From JAJTHY01 sp964458795 (GTDB lineage Bacteria > Pseudomonadota > Alphaproteobacteria > Rickettsiales > Midichloriaceae), in NCBI GenBank assembly GCA_964458795.1, contig CAYWJW010000033.1, positions 1-17,933 on the forward strand: a DNA stretch of 17,933 bases. Reading direction: 5' to 3'. The first letter of the stretch is position 1. Each line of letters begins with the position of its first letter. Below the pieces are notes generated by a model that was not told the origin of the DNA, ran no database searches, and saw only the letters and a program-made list of their open reading frames with translations. The translations under genes and the position numbers were made by a program. Positions 14,122-17,933 of the stretch are shown here, piece after piece.

Positions 14122-16020
14122 CTAAGCGGCTTTCTTACGTAGCGTAGGTCTGCCACCCTTTTTGTAGCCTGGGAATGGGAATGGTTTTCCGCTTGATTTT
14201 TTAGCGCCACTGCCACCACCAAATTTCTTGTATGGCTTGCGAGCATCGCCTGCGCGGTTTCCCCTGAAATCATCATCTCTAGAATCCCTAGATCTGTTGA
14301 AATTCCTTGAATCACCATCTCGTGAATCCCTGGATCTATTGAAGTCTCTGGAATCATTGCTCTTAGCATCCCTAGATCTGTTAAAATCTCTGGAGTCACG
14401 ATCGCCTCTAAAGTTGTCTCTAAAATCTCTGGAACCGCTCGCTGACTTCTTAAAGCCATCACGTGGTTTATATCCTCTGATGTCTACAACTTTATCGGAA
14501 TTGAAGTTCCTACTGTCTTCTCTTGGTTTGCGAGGGCCTTCAAATCTCTCTTCTCTGCGCTCTGTATTGGGGAAGCGATCATTTCTATCACGATTATCTC
14601 TACCACCACCACTGCCGCCAAAACGCCTTGGGCGATCATTTGAACGGGCCGGACGAGAGAAACGATCATTTCTGTTGTTATTCCTGCGTTCACCACCGCC
14701 ATTATGTTCAGACCTGCCTGTTGAAGAACCAGGATTCAGTATGCGTTCAATCGCATACCATTTGCGATTTTCTTCAGGAGTAACAAAGCTAACTGCTTTG
14801 CCCTTGGCGCCAGCTCTACCGGTTCTACCAATCCTGTGTATGTAATCTTCTGGGCACTGTGGCAATCCAAAGTTGATTACTAGTTCTACGCTTGGAACAT
14901 CAAGGCCACGAGCTGCTACATCAGTTGCAATCAATATATTATAACGACGTGCACGGAATGCTGCAATCACGCGTTCACGTTTGCGTTGCTGAAGATCTCC
15001 ATGGATGGCTTGTGCTTCATATCCAGCATCGCATAACTTATCTGCTAGTTTGTCAGCGCCAAATTTGGTATTTACAAACACAATTACCGAAGTCTCGCAG
15101 GTGTCTAAACGCTTGGTAAGTTCAGAATACATACTACCACCTTGTAGCCGTACAACTTCCTGATCAATTTGAGCAACCGGCGTATTAGCCGTGCCTATTG
15201 CTATGCGTTTAGGGTTGGTTTGGTATTTTTCAGCAAGTTTTATTATCTCTTTAGGAAGTGTTGCTGAAAATAGCAATGTTTGCTTGGTTTTTGGCACAGA
15301 CTTTAGAATTTCATCAATCTGAATTCCAAACCCCATATCTAACATGCGATCAGCTTCATCAAGCACCAGAATTGCCGTTCTAGATAAATCTAGGCTATCA
15401 CGGTTAAGGTGATCATTAATCCTACCGGGTGTACCCACGATAATTTGTGGCTTTGCGCGTAATTGGAAGAATTGTTTAGCCATTGAGTCGCCGCCAATTA
15501 GTAATGCGATTCTAATCATACTCTTATTACCAATTAGCTTTTTTGTAAATTCAAGTATGTGAGATGCCAATTCGCGAGTAGGTGCAAGTATTAAAGCCGT
15601 GGCTTTTGGGTCTTCCAGTAGTTTTTCAATCACTGGGATTACGTATGCGGCAGTTTTGCCAGTACCAGTTTGTGCGGTACCTAGTATGTCTTGTCCTAAT
15701 AGGGCTACAGGGATTGACTCCGCTTGAATAGGGGTTGGTTCTGTGAACCCCATGCGTTCAAGGGCAGTATGAGTTGTGGTATCTAGATCGAAGTCTCTGA
15801 ATGATATCTTAGTCTTTGCTGATAGCACCTCTTTTGAAGTCTCTTTGTTAGTAATAGTCTCTTCTTTTTCAAACTTGGCTTTTTTCTTAACTTCTTCAAG
15901 TAAGACAATATTTTCCCCTGCATTTTCCGCGTCTTGTTGGATAGCTCGCGCGGGGTCCATGGTATTTGATGTAACTACTGGTGTTACATTAGTTTCTTCT
16001 GTATTCTGTAAATTATTCAT
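14122..16020 (-). CDS. DEAD-box RNA helicase, RhlE-like, with long disordered tail
   Basis: A 632-residue ATP-dependent RNA helicase. A charged N-terminal extension (1-70) precedes the core (about 73-430). The core has the Q motif GFTEPTPIQ (91-99), motif I AQTGTGKT (Lys122), Ia PTRELA, Ib TPGR, II DEAD (221-224), III SAT (252-254), IV VIVFVNTK, V ATDVAARGLD and VI HRIGRTGRAG (395-404). The last ~200 residues are disordered and rich in R, D, S, N and G, with three 14-residue repeats (about 543-584) and a basic end. Such tails bind RNA and can drive condensate formation. RhlE/CsdA-type helicases unwind rRNA and mRNA, notably in the cold, which fits cspA lying directly upstream (88 nt). AGGAAAG at 16030-16024 supports the start. 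An in-frame Met at residue 21 is an alternative. Confidence 0.95.
   Translation of the reverse strand: MNNLQNTEETNVTPVVTSNTMDPARAIQQDAENAGENIVLLEEVKKKAKFEKEETITNKETSKEVLSAKTKISFRDFDLDTTTHTALERMGFTEPTPIQAESIPVALLGQDILGTAQTGTGKTAAYVIPVIEKLLEDPKATALILAPTRELASHILEFTKKLIGNKSMIRIALLIGGDSMAKQFFQLRAKPQIIVGTPGRINDHLNRDSLDLSRTAILVLDEADRMLDMGFGIQIDEILKSVPKTKQTLLFSATLPKEIIKLAEKYQTNPKRIAIGTANTPVAQIDQEVVRLQGGSMYSELTKRLDTCETSVIVFVNTKFGADKLADKLCDAGYEAQAIHGDLQQRKRERVIAAFRARRYNILIATDVAARGLDVPSVELVINFGLPQCPEDYIHRIGRTGRAGAKGKAVSFVTPEENRKWYAIERILNPGSSTGRSEHNGGGERRNNNRNDRFSRPARSNDRPRRFGGSGGGRDNRDRNDRFPNTERREERFEGPRKPREDSRNFNSDKVVDIRGYKPRDGFKKSASGSRDFRDNFRGDRDSRDFNRSRDAKSNDSRDFNRSRDSRDGDSRNFNRSRDSRDDDFRGNRAGDARKPYKKFGGGSGAKKSSGKPFPFPGYKKGGRPTLRKKAA
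14269..14394 (-). repeat. 42-bp coding tandem repeat in the helicase tail
   Basis: Three 14-residue units with the core SR[DN]FNRSRD at residues 543, 557 and 571 (for example SRDFNRSRDAKSND), spaced 42 nt. This is an in-frame minisatellite in the disordered tail. Confidence 0.75.
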
Positions 16021-16044
16021 TTGCTTTCCTATAAATGCAGCACA

Positions 16045-16074
16045 AAAGGGGAGAAATATTCACATCCCCCCTTT
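16045..16074 (-). terminator. Probable cspA terminator or attenuator before the helicase gene
   Basis: On the minus strand, AAAGGGG (16074-16068) pairs with CCCCTTT (16051-16045) and a short T-run continues to 16044. The loop is long (16 nt) and the T-run short, so partial read-through into the helicase gene, 24 nt away, is likely. This would give high cspA and lower helicase mRNA from one promoter. Confidence 0.55.
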
Positions 16075-16108
16075 AATTCTGCTAAATTTTAAAATCTTAT
16101 AAAAAGAC

Positions 16109-16318
16109 TTAAGCGTTAACTAGCTGCAAGTTTGTTGCAGAAGTTTTTCCGCCACTAGTAGAAAGCTCATACTCAACGCGTTGGCCTTCTTGTAGGTTTT
16201 TAATCCCAGCACGCTCAAGAGCGCTGATATGGACAAAAACATCTTTGCCATTATCTTCAGGCTGGATAAAACCATAACCTTTTGTAGAGTTGAACCATTT
16301 TACTGTGCCGATAGTCAT
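16109..16318 (-). CDS. cspA: Cold-shock protein, CspA family
   Basis: A 69-residue single cold-shock domain that binds single-stranded RNA and DNA and acts as an RNA chaperone. The RNA-binding motifs KGYGFI (RNP1) and VFVHIS (RNP2) and the start TIGTVKWFNSTKGYGFI are all intact, and the length is the family norm. The ribosome binding site AAGGAG (16330-16325) is 6 nt from the ATG. A probable promoter at 16531-16502 gives a leader of about 175 nt with several hairpins, similar in size to the regulated leader of E. coli cspA. The DEAD-box helicase gene follows, so the two RNA-remodelling genes may be one cold-responsive unit. Confidence 0.97.
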   Translation of the reverse strand: MTIGTVKWFNSTKGYGFIQPEDNGKDVFVHISALERAGIKNLQEGQRVEYELSTSGGKTSATNLQLVNA

Positions 16319-16350
16319 AGAAGTCTCCTTATTTCCTTATTAAGTTTTTA

Positions 16351-16391
16351 TGCGCTTTAATGCGCACGCAGAGTTTTGTTAATAAAACTCT
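16351..16391 (-). promoter_or_regulatory. Tandem hairpins in the cspA leader
   Basis: AGAGTTTT-ATTAAC-AAAACTCT (minus strand, 16391-16370; perfect 8-bp stem, 6-nt loop) is followed by TGCGC-ATTAAA-GCGCA (16366-16351; 5-bp stem). Neither is followed by a T-run, so they are not terminators. They lie 21-61 nt upstream of the ribosome binding site and are candidates for temperature-dependent folding or for an operator. A third stem, GCTGC/GCAGC, is at 16445-16458. Confidence 0.5.
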
Positions 16392-16404
16392 TATTTCAAA
16401 CACT

Positions 16405-16503
16405 TCAAAAACCTTGTGGAGATTCTAAACACATTAAAAATGTGGCTGCAAAGGCAGCTTGCGTATGACTTTCGAGCTGATCTATTAAACTCATGGAGAT
16501 CAT
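16405..16503 (-). CDS. Possible small ORF in the cspA leader (32 aa)
   Basis: An ATG at 16503 with AAAGGA 7 nt upstream (16516-16511) opens 32 codons: MISMSLIDQLESHTQAAFAA, then a hydrophobic end and stop at 16405. A second in-frame ATG is at 16494. Amphipathic or weakly hydrophobic; no family recognised. If the promoter at 16531-16502 is right, the first ATG lies inside the -10 box, and only the second could be used, nearly leaderless. An upstream promoter would allow the full ORF. Low confidence. Confidence 0.25.
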   Translation of the reverse strand: MISMSLIDQLESHTQAAFAATFLMCLESPQGF

Positions 16504-16531
16504 TATGGCATCCTTTATGGTAGCAAGTCAA
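16502..16531 (-). promoter_or_regulatory. Probable cspA promoter
   Basis: On the minus strand, TTGACT (16531-16526), an 18-nt spacer, then CATAAT (16507-16502). Five of six bases match the consensus in each box. The predicted start near 16495 gives a leader of about 175 nt for cspA. Confidence 0.6.
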
Positions 16532-16566
16532 GTATTACCTTATAAATATTTATACATAATAAACAT

Positions 16567-17772
16567 TTAAAGCTCCCTACCTTTGGATTCGCGAACATTT
16601 GCGAGTTTTTCAACAAGCCTTTCAGTCTCAAGTTTCGGAAATCCGCACTCTTCGGCTACAGTTTGCAAAGTATCAGTTCCTAATGCTTCAGTCAAAGGTC
16701 CTACAACATTACTTTTAAAGTTATCAAAAACCTTCTTGTCAGAGCCTATAATAGAAGCAATCCAGTTCCAGAAGCTGTCTATAAGGTTATCAAGGAAATC
16801 CTTGTTCTTATCGCCATTTATTTTCTTATCTATATGGCTTAAGGCTAGCATGCTGTCAAAATCAATCCCTTCCAAAAGCTTTAGCTTCACATCATAGCTG
16901 TGTGCTACATTATTGTTCCAAGTATCTTCTAGCAAATTCTCATATCTAGCAAAATGTTTATCTAACTCAGTAACTGCACTTTTGAATTTGGTATTAACTG
17001 TTTCACTTTGGCATATATGGGTATTATAAAATTCCTTAAGGATATCCTTCTCAATATCAGTTGCAGCTCCATAAGCTTGTAATAGGGCTTGAGCAGTTCT
17101 GAATTTATCATTATTTAAGAAATCTAAAGTAGCGCCTTTATTCTCATTAGCTAATGTTATCAGATCAATAAAGTCACGTCCTTCCTTAATAAACTCTCCT
17201 GGCGCTTTATTTACTGATTCAAATAATTGATTAACTAATAGTGGTTTGCTTTTAACAAATTCCATAACATTAGTATCTGTAAATATTCTGTCATAAACAT
17301 CTTCAGGTGTTAACCCTTGTAAGGCTATTAATACCGCATCTAATTTTAAATATTCAGGAATCTCATTGAAATCAACAGAAACGCCATAGCCTATAGCTCT
17401 TTCTATATCTCTCCAGTTATCTATAGCTTCCAGCTCAGTGAAACTAGACCTTATATTGAATAAGTTCATGTTATTTTCAGATGCTAAGACAACTAAAAAA
17501 GCCAATGCTGCACGATCCGCTTCATTATCCGCTGACTCTATAGGTTTTGCAATTTCTCCCAAAAACAATCCTCTCACTATATCAACATCAGGAGTTGCCG
17601 CACGAGTTGTCTTTTGTATTCTAGCTTTAGCAGATTCTAGGTTCTCTTTTTTAAGTGGATTAACTATAACTCTATTAATGATAGCTTGAACTGAATCGGC
17701 ATTTGCACCGAACATATCGCAATACCGATCGAACCTGCCGTCATTCATCATTTGATTTATGTTCTCTAGCAT
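16567..17772 (-). CDS. Hypothetical helical protein (401 aa), unknown function
   Basis: I do not recognise a family. The protein appears soluble and almost wholly helical, with alternating charged and aliphatic residues. It has a tryptophan-rich patch, SFWNWIASIIGSDKKVF (about 336-352), that could be a short amphipathic membrane-contact helix, and a charged C-terminus ending KGREL. There is no signal peptide, no transmembrane helix and no ankyrin repeat. It stands alone: the next gene on the strand, cspA, has its own promoter. Upstream are a possible promoter (17819-17791) and an exact CtrA-type site (17825-17840). The ribosome binding site is a short AGG, 5 nt from the ATG. Orphan status, helical content and shared CtrA-type control with the ankyrin gene would fit an effector, but nothing in the sequence proves secretion. 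Confidence 0.75.
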   Translation of the reverse strand: MLENINQMMNDGRFDRYCDMFGANADSVQAIINRVIVNPLKKENLESAKARIQKTTRAATPDVDIVRGLFLGEIAKPIESADNEADRAALAFLVVLASENNMNLFNIRSSFTELEAIDNWRDIERAIGYGVSVDFNEIPEYLKLDAVLIALQGLTPEDVYDRIFTDTNVMEFVKSKPLLVNQLFESVNKAPGEFIKEGRDFIDLITLANENKGATLDFLNNDKFRTAQALLQAYGAATDIEKDILKEFYNTHICQSETVNTKFKSAVTELDKHFARYENLLEDTWNNNVAHSYDVKLKLLEGIDFDSMLALSHIDKKINGDKNKDFLDNLIDSFWNWIASIIGSDKKVFDNFKSNVVGPLTEALGTDTLQTVAEECGFPKLETERLVEKLANVRESKGREL

Positions 17773-17790
17773 AACAACCTGTGCTAAATA

Positions 17791-17819
17791 ATATTATCCT
17801 AAGTATCAGAGTGAACTAA
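17791..17819 (-). promoter_or_regulatory. Possible promoter of the 401-residue protein gene
   Basis: On the minus strand, TTAGTT (17819-17814), a 17-nt spacer, then TAATAT (17796-17791). The -35 is weak, as expected for an activator-dependent promoter. The CtrA-type site lies just upstream, centred near -47. Confidence 0.4.
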
Positions 17820-17824
17820 AAAGA

Positions 17825-17840
17825 TTAATAAATAGTTAAC
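17825..17840 (+). promoter_or_regulatory. CtrA-type binding site upstream of the 401-residue protein gene
   Basis: TTAATAAATAGTTAAC matches TTAA-N7-TTAAC exactly in the plus-strand orientation. It lies 53 nt upstream of the ATG at 17772 (minus strand). Binding is inferred. Confidence 0.45.
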
Positions 17841-17896
17841 GTACACGACACTTCTTTGTTTAGTTCAAGTTTAATGCTACATTACAGCCCCCAACT

Positions 17897-17925
17897 GTCA
17901 TCCCGTTGCTTGACAACGGGATCCA
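17897..17925. repeat. Dispersed palindrome, intact copy (GTCATNCC family)
   Basis: GTC, perfect 9-bp arms ATCCCGTTG (17900-17908) and CAACGGGAT (17914-17922), loop CTTGA, then CCA. This is the best-conserved copy in the window. It sits near the right edge, in the spacer upstream of the 401-residue protein gene. Confidence 0.8.
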
Positions 17926-17933
17926 TGCTCAAA

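Noticed and set aside
14228..14845. Long plus-strand ORF (205 aa) opposite the helicase tail
   Set aside because: It is antisense to the repeat-rich, intact helicase gene, has a Leu/Ser-rich composition produced by the R/D/S codons on the other strand, and has no ribosome binding site.

Overview
The window looks like AT-rich chromosomal DNA from an intracellular alphaproteobacterium of the order Rickettsiales; a Midichloriaceae-like host is plausible but cannot be fixed from sequence alone. The reasons are: a 16S rRNA gene whose 3' flank carries neither tRNA-Ile/tRNA-Ala nor 23S within the 324 bases before the next gene (16S unlinked from 23S-5S is typical of Rickettsiales); NtrY-type kinase, SecD, AlaS, DEAD-box helicase and CspA proteins of alphaproteobacterial type; two ankyrin-repeat proteins of effector type; and short palindromic dispersed repeats of a kind common in Rickettsiales genomes.

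Layout, left to right. 1-190: 3' end of 16S rRNA. 515-1219: small ankyrin protein with an F-box-like N-terminus. 1398-2144: orphan membrane protein. 2187-6759, minus strand: compact operon secD - ntrY-like kinase - EamA transporter. 6980-10840: 1286-residue ankyrin protein built by two successive segmental duplications. 11178-13751: alaS. 13855-14040: small disordered protein made of a pentapeptide repeat. A strong terminator at 14062-14101 separates it from the convergent DEAD-box helicase gene (14122-16020, minus), which follows cspA (16109-16318, minus). 16567-17772, minus: a 401-residue helical protein of unknown function.

The housekeeping genes are ordinary. The interesting layer is regulatory and accessory. 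(1) The exact CtrA-type motif TTAA-N7-TTAAC occurs in the upstream regions of three non-housekeeping genes: the large ankyrin gene, the small repeat protein (as two overlapping sites) and the 401-residue protein. I saw none in front of secD, alaS, cspA or the helicase. This suggests that accessory or putative effector genes are tied to the CtrA cell-cycle/developmental programme. (2) A roughly 75-bp dispersed element (core ACTTCCATAG ... AAATATAAGAT) lies directly after both ankyrin genes and also before the large one, so the large ankyrin gene is bracketed by direct repeats; each copy also has promoter-like spacing. (3) A second repeat family, a hairpin with loop CTTGA/CTCGA, has three copies. 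(4) The cspA gene has a predicted leader of about 175 nt with several hairpins and a possible 32-codon ORF with a good ribosome binding site.

All functions are inferred by reading motifs in the translated sequence; no database search was run.
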